62,094 nucleotides of DNA from CAZJDM01 sp964544765 (GTDB lineage: Bacteria; Bdellovibrionota_B; Oligoflexia; CAYFLR01): contig CAZJDM010000003.1 of the NCBI GenBank assembly GCA_964544765.1, forward strand, positions 1-62,094. Direction: 5' to 3'. The notes below the pieces were generated by a model. The model was not told where the DNA came from. It was given only the letters and a program-made list of their open reading frames with translations, and searched no databases. Within the stretch, counting starts at the first letter, position 1; each line of letters opens with the position of its first letter. Below, piece after piece: positions 51,716-60,711 of the stretch. The position numbers and the translations under genes were made by a program.

Positions 51716-53443
51716 ATGCCGAAAAATATATTAGCTTTCGGGTTAATAGAAGGTTTGGGACTTAATGATATGATTTTTAAATATAAAAATGATAAAAAAA
51801 TTAAATCAGGCGAAATAGAGCAAAGGCCTAGAATTATAAAAGGGTCTTTTCATAAAATGCTTAGTTTCGTTTGGTTTTTAGTATTTATCGGTAGTATATC
51901 CTGTGATCGTAGCCTGCCAGTGTCTTATGTCCGACAATCTTTCTTAGTAAATGAGCAAAGTGTTGATTCTCCAGAGGATCTTAAGAGAGATTTAGCTAAG
52001 TATAGGTTTGAAATGTTGACTAGGGATACCAATAGTCGTCATGCAAGAATTTCTGGTTTGGTAGTAAATTATTTGGCGATTGCCAATGATGTTCAGGTTC
52101 CTTTTATCGAGTGGGACCAAAATGATTATGTCGAGTTTGTTCGAGTTATGCGTTGTTTTCAATTTCCATCTACCGGACCTGCGGCTACGACTGACGGAGA
52201 CATCCTATCAGGAGCAGAATATAGTGGTGGAACTGTTAGTGGTTGGATGAAAAATGCTGGAACAAGTGATTTTCAAGCGCCGACTGAGCAGTTAGGCATG
52301 TCCTCATATGAAGATATTTATAGACAATCCTGGGATGCTGGTTTTCGAGATTGTTATGAAGTTGGTAATTCTTATATGGGAGATAGTGTTCAAGATCCTT
52401 CTGCTGAAACAGGTGATTATACTTATGTCGTTCAGGGGTGTTTTGAGAACCAAGGTTGTGGGCCTTTAGCTACATTTTCTAACTTCAATTATGTTCGCAA
52501 TTTACCTCTAGGAACAAAAGAGTTGTTTCAACAACGTGATCAAATTTTTGCTGAGTTAAAAGGCTTAGCCAGACAAATAGTTGAGTATGATGCCATTGCT
52601 GAACAGGAATATGCACGGTGTGATCAATTGAGAGAAGATGCTTTTGATGAGGATTTTGATCGAAGAATGACGGGGATATTTGTTGAGATGGGTGTGAACC
52701 TAACTTTAGGATTGATTACGGCCATGAGTATTGGAGATGGTAAAAAGAATGATGGAACCACTAAAACTACTGGAGCTACTAGTAATCAAGATAATGGGAT
52801 TATGGACAGAATTCAAAATCGATTGACAAACCGTGCTATTGGTCATTTTGCCGGTTATGGTGGAGATTGTGGTGCGCCGGCAGACAATGAAAGCTTTGAA
52901 GCAGAACAGGCTCGTATGGACTGTTATATTGGTAATTTAACCAGAGCAAGTAGTCTTGTCAAAGACTATGGACTAAAAAAAATTGACGGCATCGATCTGG
53001 GTTTTGGCTTATTAGGACTAGGAATTGATTCTTTGCCGATGAATAATTCAAGACTGGGAAGTGTGGGAATTGGCGGTATAGGAATTGCTATTCAAAGTTT
53101 TATGATTGACGAAGAAACTGCCAAAAATTTAAGAGAAAGCTGCCCTCTATATGATCAAGCTACCGCCAATAGAAATAGAAGTATTCAATTAGCTGAGATT
53201 AAAGGCTATGACTTAAAACAAAAAATAAATGAGATTAATAGATTGGGTGAAGAAGGGTTTATAGAAGAATCTACTCAATTAGAAGTAATGCAATTTAAGG
53301 CTAATAAGGAAATATGCGAAGAACAAGGTATGCGGTACGGGTATATACAAGGAATGCAAAAGGGCTGTATTCCTATAAATTCAAGCAATATGAATAATGC
53401 TGGTGATAGCACAGATGGAAGTTCCATGAGTAACGAGGTGTAA
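51716..53443 (+). CDS. Lipoprotein paralogue 1 of the five-lipoprotein operon
   Basis: This 575-residue protein opens the operon. From ATG 51716, which has a good SD (AGGAAAG), a 47-residue polar extension precedes the lipoprotein signal (LSFVWFLVFIGSISC). ATG 51857 would remove the extension. The mature part shares an order of features with the 56119 and 57443 genes: a strand ending VRVMRC, a Cys near AGFRDC, YVVQGC, a coiled coil with YARC, glycine-rich hydrophobic segments (GVNLTLGLITAMSIG; FGLLGLGI; GSVGIGGIGIAIQSF) and a final coiled coil. The hydrophobic Gly-rich stretches could insert into membranes. The function is unknown. Confidence 0.7.
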   Translation: MPKNILAFGLIEGLGLNDMIFKYKNDKKIKSGEIEQRPRIIKGSFHKMLSFVWFLVFIGSISCDRSLPVSYVRQSFLVNEQSVDSPEDLKRDLAKYRFEMLTRDTNSRHARISGLVVNYLAIANDVQVPFIEWDQNDYVEFVRVMRCFQFPSTGPAATTDGDILSGAEYSGGTVSGWMKNAGTSDFQAPTEQLGMSSYEDIYRQSWDAGFRDCYEVGNSYMGDSVQDPSAETGDYTYVVQGCFENQGCGPLATFSNFNYVRNLPLGTKELFQQRDQIFAELKGLARQIVEYDAIAEQEYARCDQLREDAFDEDFDRRMTGIFVEMGVNLTLGLITAMSIGDGKKNDGTTKTTGATSNQDNGIMDRIQNRLTNRAIGHFAGYGGDCGAPADNESFEAEQARMDCYIGNLTRASSLVKDYGLKKIDGIDLGFGLLGLGIDSLPMNNSRLGSVGIGGIGIAIQSFMIDEETAKNLRESCPLYDQATANRNRSIQLAEIKGYDLKQKINEINRLGEEGFIEESTQLEVMQFKANKEICEEQGMRYGYIQGMQKGCIPINSSNMNNAGDSTDGSSMSNEV

Positions 53444-53446
53444 GCA

Positions 53447-53944
53447 GTGAAACTTAATTTGATTGTTCTTATAATTTGGAGTGTGGTTTTTTATGCGGCA
53501 TGTGCTGAAGATAAACCAGTACGTTCTTCTAGGGTTTCATCGCAGCAAACAGCTATGGATAATAATCCGGATGGTTCGGTAAAAAGTGAAGCTGAAATTG
53601 AATATGAAAAGGAGGCCGGAGGCTATATTGATGAAGTAAAAGAAGTTGATCGGTGTAAGGATGATCTGTTGGTTGAGATGGGAGTTGAAGATTTAAACGA
53701 TGGAAATCTAGAAGAAGAGAGTCTTAGAAGATGTAGATATAGAAAGTTAAAGACAAGTGTAGTTTTAGACATGTTAGCTGAGGTGAAAGGTAAGATATTG
53801 GTAGTTGAAGAAGCAATACTTAATCGGTGTCTTGATGCTAAGCGTGCTTTGCAGTCATTGCAGACAGAGAATAGGGTCAAGGCAGAACGTATTCTTTCCA
53901 CACCGTCGGGTAGATGGTTAATGGAGGAAATTAGTTGTGAATAA
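53447..53944 (+). CDS. Small helical Cys-containing lipoprotein of the operon
   Basis: The 165-residue lipoprotein has a signal ending YAAC, an Arg/Ser/Gln linker and then a mainly helical domain. That domain carries DRCKDDLL, LRRCRYRKL, NRCLDAKRAL and a terminal SCE, so four Cys that could make two disulfides. The GTG start lies 3 bases after the preceding stop. Its end overlaps the first possible start of the next gene by 8 bases. It has no recognised homologue by eye and may be a scaffold or chaperone for the larger paralogues. Confidence 0.7.
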   Translation: MKLNLIVLIIWSVVFYAACAEDKPVRSSRVSSQQTAMDNNPDGSVKSEAEIEYEKEAGGYIDEVKEVDRCKDDLLVEMGVEDLNDGNLEEESLRRCRYRKLKTSVVLDMLAEVKGKILVVEEAILNRCLDAKRALQSLQTENRVKAERILSTPSGRWLMEEISCE

Positions 53945-53975
53945 TAATGAGGGGGAATTAGTTGTGAATAAAAAT
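53924..53975 (+). repeat. Tandemly duplicated ribosome-binding site and start codon
   Basis: A segment with a G-rich SD followed by AATTAGTTGTGAATA occurs twice, 27 bases apart. The first copy has GGAGG and GTG 53937; the second has GAGGGGG and GTG 53964. The offset is a multiple of three, so both starts give the same protein frame. Confidence 0.75.
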
Positions 53976-56114
53976 AGACATATTTCTAAAAGACAACAAA
54001 TTTTTTATACTGTTATGCTTTTAGTTGGTTTGGGTCTGTTTGTTTCTTGTTCTGATGCAGGTGATTTACCATTGTCTCAAAACTTGAAAAAATTGCTCTC
54101 TCAATCCAGCGGTGGAAGTAGTAATCAGGAATTACCTCCTGAGACTCGTCCATTAACTGTTCAAGAAATAAATGACAATATTCTTGAGCTTAACGAACGA
54201 ATTGTAAAATTAATTGGCTTTAATAAGGAAATGGTTGGGCAACTGACAACTCTTAGAAAGAAAGGTTGTTTTCTGCGTAAACCGTTAAAAAAGATGGAGA
54301 TAATTTTAGGTGTTGAAGATGCTCCACATCCTAATGGTAGTGTATTTAAATCGGAAAAAGCTGAAGGAATGGAACTGCAAGTAGACATGGGGAGTTTGAT
54401 TGTAGGTTCGGTGAATGTCAAAGATGCGGTTGAGGGAGAAGTGTCCATAGTAAAAGAATTTGCAGAGGATGAAAATTTTACGTTAAATGATATTCAAAGG
54501 TTGGTAATAGAAAAGACTGTTAAGGGCGGGTATCACCGGGAAGTATTGACTTCAGAACAGGTTTGTACCGATAATTTTGATATTTTTCTAGTGTCTCCAG
54601 GATGGCTTTCGGATGCTTGGAAAAAAGTTAAGCGTACTGTTGAACAAATTTGGGATGATGGGTGCTATGAAACTCAGACGGTTGAGTCCTTCGCTATGCG
54701 CGAAAAAGATATGGTTCAATTAAATCGATTAAAAATTAAGGTGATTCCACGATCTCAAGAGAATCAATTATGGCCAGATAGAGTTGTTTTTGATGAAATT
54801 CTAACCGCCCCTAAAAAGTTAAATAACCTTCAAAGTATGTATAGTTTTTCTTCATTTGTGGGTAATCCATATTTTTACAGTGTTTCAGAGGATGCAGATT
54901 GTGAAAACGTGCATGACACTGTTATTGAAAATGAAAAAGCTGTTCGTGACTGGCTACAGGAAAATACAGAAAACACTGAGGATGCAACAGATACAACAGA
55001 TACAACAGATACAGTAGATATAGTTGATTCTGAAGGTTCTGAAGAAACAGGAATTTCTGAAGTAACAAGAGAACCTCTGGTGATAGGCTGTCAAATTGTA
55101 GGCAACCCTGTTACAGGAGAAGTGTCGTGTAATAACTCGTTGGAAGAAGATAGTAATAACGATTTATTGCCCTTTGAAGCGGAGAGAGGAATTATTGCGC
55201 ATGAACAGAATAAAGTATACGAAACGAGTGAAACTGATTCTTCATTAAGTAGTAATTTATCACAAGAAGATAGTAATACAACGGCTGATCTTAATAATAC
55301 TTTAGCGTTGGTTCAAAGCAATACCAATCAAAATAGAGGGATCTTATTTCCTGATGATAGTAATGTAACCCAGCGTATGCAAATAACTCCGTATGATCAA
55401 AAACGAGTTGAATGGGAAATGCTAAAAGGAGTTTTTGATGAAGTTCAAGGTCAATATTACTCTTTATGGCAAGAAAAAAATGTCTTAACTGATGAAGGAT
55501 GTTTTTATCAGCAACCTATTTCAAGGCTTTCTATAAGAATTGTAGCTAAAGTATATCACAACTTAGGCGGAGAATTTAAAGAAGCCGGTCAGTCTGCCCT
55601 TGATATTAGTCCTACTAGACCTGGGAGTCTTGCTGATGTCAAACCTCAGGGCTGGCCCCGAGGTATTAGGGTTAATTTAGGCTTTCGTTCATCTATTCCT
55701 CTTTTTGAAGATATAAAGGCGTCGGAAAGTGATGAATACATATTACCACCAGGATATTTTCGAAATAAATTAGTAAAGAATATACGCTTTATTCGTCTGA
55801 CTAAACGAGGTGTAGGAAGAAAATATCAAGGAGCTTTAAGCACTTTTAAACAAGAATTTGAAACCTTATTCAGTTCCCATGATCAAATCAGGGGAGACAA
55901 TTGGGTAGCGATCGAGGAAGATATCATTAGAATTGATTCAATTGAACTTAAGATAAATAATGAAGTTGCTTATGGAGCCTATAATTTAAAATGGGTACTT
56001 TCTGAGTCAGATCGTCAATTTGCTGATTTTGCTATTAAGAAGAATCCTGAGTGGAGAAGGCAAAGTGGTAAAATTGACTGTGATTCATTGGAAATAGTAG
56101 GAATGTCGAGGTAA
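53937..56114 (+). CDS. Lipoprotein with two copies of a Cys-led beta domain
   Basis: The 725-residue protein (716 from GTG 53964) has a basic leader and a signal ending FVSC (Cys38). Two related halves follow. Each begins with a coiled coil, then a G-C-F-x3-P-(L/I)-x-(K/R)-(L/M) strand (Cys111 in half 1, Cys522 in half 2), a Pro/Gly turn and further strands. Closing segments are LNRLKIKVIP and IDSIELKINN. The middle (~335-490) is acidic, Thr/Asp/Asn/Ser-rich low complexity with TDTTDT repeats. The same domain occurs once in the divergent secreted protein at 50618-51490. No known family is recognised. Confidence 0.72.
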   Translation: MNNNEGELVVNKNRHISKRQQIFYTVMLLVGLGLFVSCSDAGDLPLSQNLKKLLSQSSGGSSNQELPPETRPLTVQEINDNILELNERIVKLIGFNKEMVGQLTTLRKKGCFLRKPLKKMEIILGVEDAPHPNGSVFKSEKAEGMELQVDMGSLIVGSVNVKDAVEGEVSIVKEFAEDENFTLNDIQRLVIEKTVKGGYHREVLTSEQVCTDNFDIFLVSPGWLSDAWKKVKRTVEQIWDDGCYETQTVESFAMREKDMVQLNRLKIKVIPRSQENQLWPDRVVFDEILTAPKKLNNLQSMYSFSSFVGNPYFYSVSEDADCENVHDTVIENEKAVRDWLQENTENTEDATDTTDTTDTVDIVDSEGSEETGISEVTREPLVIGCQIVGNPVTGEVSCNNSLEEDSNNDLLPFEAERGIIAHEQNKVYETSETDSSLSSNLSQEDSNTTADLNNTLALVQSNTNQNRGILFPDDSNVTQRMQITPYDQKRVEWEMLKGVFDEVQGQYYSLWQEKNVLTDEGCFYQQPISRLSIRIVAKVYHNLGGEFKEAGQSALDISPTRPGSLADVKPQGWPRGIRVNLGFRSSIPLFEDIKASESDEYILPPGYFRNKLVKNIRFIRLTKRGVGRKYQGALSTFKQEFETLFSSHDQIRGDNWVAIEEDIIRIDSIELKINNEVAYGAYNLKWVLSESDRQFADFAIKKNPEWRRQSGKIDCDSLEIVGMSR

Positions 56115-56118
56115 TCAA

Positions 56119-57438
56119 GTGAAAAGAGAACTTATACAAGTGAATAGATTATTAGAGATGGGAAAAGTTCTTCTGTTATGTTGTATTGGTTTATCGTTTA
56201 TTTATTCATGTACTGATGATGAACCTAGACCTAAGAGTAAACGATCTTCAATGCCAGAATTAGTAAATGGTATAGATGCTGCTACGGTTGAGGCCATACA
56301 AGCCATGGGTCTTCCTGTTAACAAGTTTATAAAATTACCAAAAGTTAATCCGGAAGGTTTAACTTTAAGAAATTTTAGTGTGGGATTAAAGGACCTGACA
56401 TATGGCAGTGTGATCACTCTTTCGTATGATAAAGATGCTCAGGCTGATTATATTCAAATTAAGCGTTGCGATAAATCTATTAAGGTTGATGGGTTGTTAA
56501 ATCAAAGACTGGGTGAAGTTACCATGGAAGATGTAATTGCAGCAGAGACTAAATACAATCAGATAACTAATGGTAATGTTCAGGGAGCCAGGGAAGTATA
56601 TCAGGTTAGTGATTTCTGGCGCAGTGCAAGTGTTAGTGGTTGTGAAGTGATAACAAATCTAGCGGTAGAGGATCGTTATTATGATTTAACCGCCAAGCCT
56701 GATCACGAGTATTATTATTTGGCTAGAGTTTGTGTACGCGACAGTCGTATTGATGAAGTACAAGCAACTTCAAAGGGGAATTGTAGTTCGCGAATTAAAA
56801 GTTCCAATACCATTACTTATGTTGAGCCGGTTAATCAAAAGAAAAAAGAACTTAAATTAAGATATCAACAGGCGCGAAATAAAATGAATAAATTTGTTTA
56901 TTTTGTGCATGATATTGCCATCAAATTATATGACTCCTATGATAAATGTGAATTAAAAAATATCGAGGGGCAAATAAGTAAAACCAGAAAAGAAGGCTTG
57001 GCCCTAATAGCCGGAATGTCTGTAGGAGCCGTGGCTTCAGTTGTTTCTGGAGGGTGGAGCAGTATGCTGGGAGGCATAAGTGCGGGAGCTAAGATAGGAT
57101 CTGCTTTTAGTGATATCATGGCCTCGCCAAGTGAATATGAGCGAAAATGCACTGAGGCAGAAAAATATCAGGGTCAGCTTGAACCGTACCAGAATCAATA
57201 TCTCAATTTAAAAGCGGAAATTGATGATATTTTAGAGGATCTTAAGACTGTCGATAACATTGATATAAACACTCAAACGGAAACAGACACATTGGATAGC
57301 TCGCAACAAGAAAATAGAGATGAATTTGAAGATAGTTCCAATCAGGAAAATCCGGATGATATTGTGGATAATAGTGGAATTAGTGGTGATGATAGCGGCG
57401 TAAGTAATGGAGACAGTAGGAATGATAGTGAGGAATAA
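56119..57438 (+). CDS. Lipoprotein paralogue 2 with Gly-rich hydrophobic segment
   Basis: The 439-residue protein has a signal ending FIYSC. Its mature part follows the family plan: YIQIKRC, a Cys in VSGCEV, EYYYLARVC, then a long coiled coil reaching YDKCELK. A ~35-residue Gly/Ala/Ser-rich hydrophobic stretch (AGMSVGAVASVVSGG and on) is followed by a Cys and a second coiled coil, and an acidic Asp/Ser/Asn tail. The GTG start has GAGG 7 bases upstream, just after the preceding stop. It aligns by eye with the next gene over most of its length. Confidence 0.7.
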   Translation: MKRELIQVNRLLEMGKVLLLCCIGLSFIYSCTDDEPRPKSKRSSMPELVNGIDAATVEAIQAMGLPVNKFIKLPKVNPEGLTLRNFSVGLKDLTYGSVITLSYDKDAQADYIQIKRCDKSIKVDGLLNQRLGEVTMEDVIAAETKYNQITNGNVQGAREVYQVSDFWRSASVSGCEVITNLAVEDRYYDLTAKPDHEYYYLARVCVRDSRIDEVQATSKGNCSSRIKSSNTITYVEPVNQKKKELKLRYQQARNKMNKFVYFVHDIAIKLYDSYDKCELKNIEGQISKTRKEGLALIAGMSVGAVASVVSGGWSSMLGGISAGAKIGSAFSDIMASPSEYERKCTEAEKYQGQLEPYQNQYLNLKAEIDDILEDLKTVDNIDINTQTETDTLDSSQQENRDEFEDSSNQENPDDIVDNSGISGDDSGVSNGDSRNDSEE

Positions 57439-57442
57439 TGCT

Positions 57443-58624
57443 GTGAAAAGTTTTTGCTATTTACTAATATTATCAATATTAATCATTTCATGTGATGAAA
57501 AACCATTACCTCGATTAGGCAAAGGATCCGGAACTAAGGATTTTAGCGGTCAGAGTAGTGGGTCGGGTCAAGATAATGATCCAGATGGCTCCACTAAACC
57601 CGAGTTGGTTTTTGTTGACCCTTATAAAATAGAGATTAGGAAGATAAGAATGATTTTGGAACCCCGGGTTGCAGGTTCGACTTTAGGGAAATTTCCTATG
57701 GTTGAGGTGGAACTAGATAGTAAAACTCAATATTATCAAGTTATGCGCTGTCCGGTTGATGTTGAAAGAAAGCTAGTTACTTCGATGGGGTATAATCCTT
57801 TAACCAAAGAATATAGTGAGTATTCTTTATTTGCTCGCGATGATTATAAAGAGGTTTGGTCTCAAGTAGCTCCTCGAGTTGGATGTAAGATGGTAGCAGA
57901 TTTTGGGGTAGGTAAGAAATTTCATGATATTACGGCTTCAAGTGGTTCTTTCTTTTATCTGGTAAAACCGTGTGTAGTACAAGAAAGTACAATACGATCT
58001 GATAGATGCCATTATAAATATTATAAGACTAATGCTATGGAATGGCTAAATCCGGTCGCTTTAGAAAATCAAGAATTATTGCAGAGATTACATGGAGAAA
58101 GGGCAGCGGCAACCAGGAAATTATTGCAAATGTCAGATTTAATTCTGGCGGCTATGAATTATTTGGAGATTTGTGAGTATAATGAAATTCAAAAGATAGT
58201 GGCCAAGCGTCAGAAGGCCGGATGGATAAAGGTTCTTGCTACAGCGGTGGTAGGAGTGGTTGCTGGGTATTTTGGCGGTCCATTGGTAGGATTTAAAGCG
58301 GCAGAGGCTACGTTGTCATTGGCGGATAAATTATTTTCCAAATATTCGGATGCTCAGGTTAATTGCCCTAAAGCTGACCCTCTTTTTGATGAATATTTTG
58401 CTTTACGAGAAGAAATCGACCCTCATCTTACTGCAGCCAAGGAAATTCGTACTCAGTTGGGAGAATTAAAAGCTGAGGATAAGGGAGAAGCGGTCGATTC
58501 GGGAGTAGGCGTTGATATTACAGCAGAAAATCCTACTTGGGATGATTATGTAGATGTAGTTGAGAGGTTGAATCAGACCGTAGGGGAATCTACTGATGAT
58601 TCGCAGATGAGAAATAATCCCTAA
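57443..58624 (+). CDS. Lipoprotein paralogue 3 with Gly-rich hydrophobic segment
   Basis: The 393-residue protein has a signal ending IISC and a Gly/Ser/Asp linker. Family landmarks are YYQVMRC, VGCKMV, FFYLVKPC, a coiled coil to YLEICEYN, then a hydrophobic Gly-rich stretch (VLATAVVGVVAGYFGGPLVG) and VNCPKAD followed by a final coiled coil. GTG 57443 is preferred because GAGG lies 10 bases upstream and the signal peptide follows directly. An ATG at 57407 inside the previous gene is less likely. It closes the operon. Confidence 0.7.
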   Translation: MKSFCYLLILSILIISCDEKPLPRLGKGSGTKDFSGQSSGSGQDNDPDGSTKPELVFVDPYKIEIRKIRMILEPRVAGSTLGKFPMVEVELDSKTQYYQVMRCPVDVERKLVTSMGYNPLTKEYSEYSLFARDDYKEVWSQVAPRVGCKMVADFGVGKKFHDITASSGSFFYLVKPCVVQESTIRSDRCHYKYYKTNAMEWLNPVALENQELLQRLHGERAAATRKLLQMSDLILAAMNYLEICEYNEIQKIVAKRQKAGWIKVLATAVVGVVAGYFGGPLVGFKAAEATLSLADKLFSKYSDAQVNCPKADPLFDEYFALREEIDPHLTAAKEIRTQLGELKAEDKGEAVDSGVGVDITAENPTWDDYVDVVERLNQTVGESTDDSQMRNNP

Positions 58625-58648
58625 TAATATTCTAATATTCTAATATTT
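58625..58648. repeat. 8-base tandem repeat after the lipoprotein operon
   Basis: TAATATTC occurs at 58625-58632 and 58633-58640, and as TAATATTT at 58641-58648, directly after the stop codon. It is likely slippage-derived; no function is evident. Confidence 0.6.
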
Positions 58649-58723
58649 TACTATAAATTAAATAATATTTGTGCTAAATGTTATAGGGTTGTAAACTGTT
58701 ATTAAAATAATCATGGCCAAATT

Positions 58724-59770
58724 ATGAATAAATTTTTAATAATAATTTTATTTCTATTGTCCACCATTTTATGGGCCGAGCCATTATATGTAGATAAAGA
58801 AGCCGGAATATCTCTAGGAATTACTAAAAAAGGTTTGGCTATAGTAGAAATCTACACGCCTAATACAACTGAAAATTTGATCACTTATGAATTTATCCGC
58901 GGTATGCATACATTATTAACTTACCTAGTTGATCAACCTGATATCCAAGGAATCCTTTTTTATTCGGGACGTAAAAATTTTAGTAATGGTACCCATATTA
59001 AAATTATGCGGGATTTTAAAAATTTTCAACATGCTTTGGAAGGAGCCAGAGATCTGCAAAGAGTGTTTGATAGAGTAGAAGATCTGGTTATTCCTTCTTT
59101 TGTAGCTGTTGAAGGCTATTGTATTGGGGGAGGATTAGAATTGGCCTTGGCAGTAGATTTTCGAATTGGTTCTAGTCATTCTAAGGCAAAAACAAAATTT
59201 ATGTTTCCTGAATTGCGGCTAGGAATAATGCCAGGAGCAGGAGGAACCTATCGTTTACCTCGATTAATAGGTGTTTCTCATGCTCTTGAGATAATTTATA
59301 AAGGACGTATTTATAAAGCCAAAAAAGCTAAGGAAGTTGGGTTAGTAGATTCATTGATAGACGAATCAGGTGATGATTTTAAAAGAAAGGCCATTAAAGA
59401 GGCCAGTGATTTAATGGAAAAGGGCTTAAAACCACGTAAAGTAGCTAAAATTAATACATCTAGAATTGATGTATTACTGAAAATAGAAGAAGGTAAAAAG
59501 ACCTCTCTAAATCAAGCTCAACGTTTTTTGCTTACTACCATGAGAGCTGGTCTTGCGGTGGATAGAGAAACGGGTCAGTTTTTATTAGATAGAAAACACG
59601 CTCTTGATCTAGAAAGTACAGCTTTTGCTGAGCTTGCCATGACCGCCATAGCACAAGAGAGAATGATGGGTTTTATGAAGGGATCAGGATATATCCCTGT
59701 CATGGATCAACCACTGGATGTAATGCTTAAAGATCCATGCAGGTTATTAGTTGAAAAGATTGAAATTTAG
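58724..59770 (+). CDS. Crotonase-fold (enoyl-CoA hydratase-like) protein with signal peptide
   Basis: The 348-residue protein starts with a convincing signal peptide (MNKFLIIILFLLSTILWA, then EPLYVDK). An enoyl-CoA hydratase/isomerase domain follows with QPDIQGILFYSG, FVAVEGYCIGGGLELALAVDFRI and FPELRLGIMPGAGGTYRLPRLIG. The two acidic residues of typical hydratases (in GGLELAL and PELRLG) are present. Family enzymes act on cytoplasmic CoA thioesters, so an exported member is odd. It could be a repurposed fold or a membrane-anchored cytosolic enzyme. No SD is evident before the ATG. Confidence 0.85.
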   Translation: MNKFLIIILFLLSTILWAEPLYVDKEAGISLGITKKGLAIVEIYTPNTTENLITYEFIRGMHTLLTYLVDQPDIQGILFYSGRKNFSNGTHIKIMRDFKNFQHALEGARDLQRVFDRVEDLVIPSFVAVEGYCIGGGLELALAVDFRIGSSHSKAKTKFMFPELRLGIMPGAGGTYRLPRLIGVSHALEIIYKGRIYKAKKAKEVGLVDSLIDESGDDFKRKAIKEASDLMEKGLKPRKVAKINTSRIDVLLKIEEGKKTSLNQAQRFLLTTMRAGLAVDRETGQFLLDRKHALDLESTAFAELAMTAIAQERMMGFMKGSGYIPVMDQPLDVMLKDPCRLLVEKIEI

Positions 59771-59808
59771 TAAGTTTAATAAATATTTATTAATAATAAT
59801 TTAAATTC

Positions 59809-60711
59809 TTATAGAGCTAGGCGGAAACCAATATCATTCATACCATCATGGTTGTCACCTTTGCTGCCATCACGATTAGCTGTTCGACACTTTTTAGCGT
59901 CGCTTTTCCAGCTTCCACCGCGTATAACCCGGTATTGGTCAGAATTTGGTCCAATAGGTCTACCAGAAGCAGGACCTCTAGGGTCAATAACAGTGCTACT
60001 TGGATAATCACCATACCAATCTCTTACCCACTCCCAAACATTACCATGCATACCGTAAAGACCCCATTTATTAGGTTTCTTAGAAGATTTTACTGGATGG
60101 GTTTGTTGTTTTGAATTGTCGGAATACCAAGCGTATTCTTGTAATAAAGAAGGATCATTTCCAAAAGTATAAGCTGTGTTCGACCCTGCTCTAGCGGTAT
60201 ATTCCCACTCAGCTTCAGTTGGTAGTCGATACTTCTTACCTGTTAAACGGTTAAGTTTTCCTATAAATTCCTTAATGTTATTCCGAGACACTCTCTCTAC
60301 CGGGTGATTAGGACAAAGCCCCCATTTGTTGGATCCCCTGGAGGAACTATGAATTCCAGTTTTTTCTGTATAAGCATCACAATGTAGAGCTGTAGAAAAA
60401 TACGAAGGATTATAACCCATTACATCAAACCATACTTGTTGGGTTAATTCCCTTTTTTGAATATAAAAACCCTTAATCAAGGTTAGATGTTCAATTTCAT
60501 CTTCATCTCTTCCCTCTTCAGATTTTGGGCTTCCCATCTGAAATCTACCACGTTCAATTTTAACCATTTCTTTTTCTAAATCTAATAGTGAAGGTGGAAG
60601 GTTAGATTTGGAGTTAATCCCTTTTAAGGAACTCTTATTTTCAGTTATATGTCCACAGGCTGTCATTAACAACATCGCAAAAACTAAAAAATTAATCTTA
60701 AATTTCATCAT
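59809..60711 (-). CDS. Lipoprotein with formylglycine-generating-enzyme-like (SUMF1) domain
   Basis: The 300-residue protein has a signal ending LLMTAC and a Ser/Lys/Asn linker. A complete FGE-sulfatase/SUMF1 domain follows: GRFQMGSPKSEEGRDEDE, YIQKRELTQQVWFDVMGYNPS, RLPTEAEWEYTARAG, GMHGNVWEWVRDWYGDY, RVIRGGSWK and IGFRLAL. Most such bacterial domains lack proven formylglycine activity and act as binding or other oxidative modules. ATG 60711 is preferred because GAGGGAT is just upstream. It is convergent with the crotonase gene. Confidence 0.88.
   Translation of the reverse strand: MMKFKINFLVFAMLLMTACGHITENKSSLKGINSKSNLPPSLLDLEKEMVKIERGRFQMGSPKSEEGRDEDEIEHLTLIKGFYIQKRELTQQVWFDVMGYNPSYFSTALHCDAYTEKTGIHSSSRGSNKWGLCPNHPVERVSRNNIKEFIGKLNRLTGKKYRLPTEAEWEYTARAGSNTAYTFGNDPSLLQEYAWYSDNSKQQTHPVKSSKKPNKWGLYGMHGNVWEWVRDWYGDYPSSTVIDPRGPASGRPIGPNSDQYRVIRGGSWKSDAKKCRTANRDGSKGDNHDGMNDIGFRLAL

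Noticed and set aside
53623..53901. Minus-strand open frame within the second lipoprotein gene
   Set aside because: The coding strand has a lipoprotein signal, an SD and operon context. The antisense frame has none.
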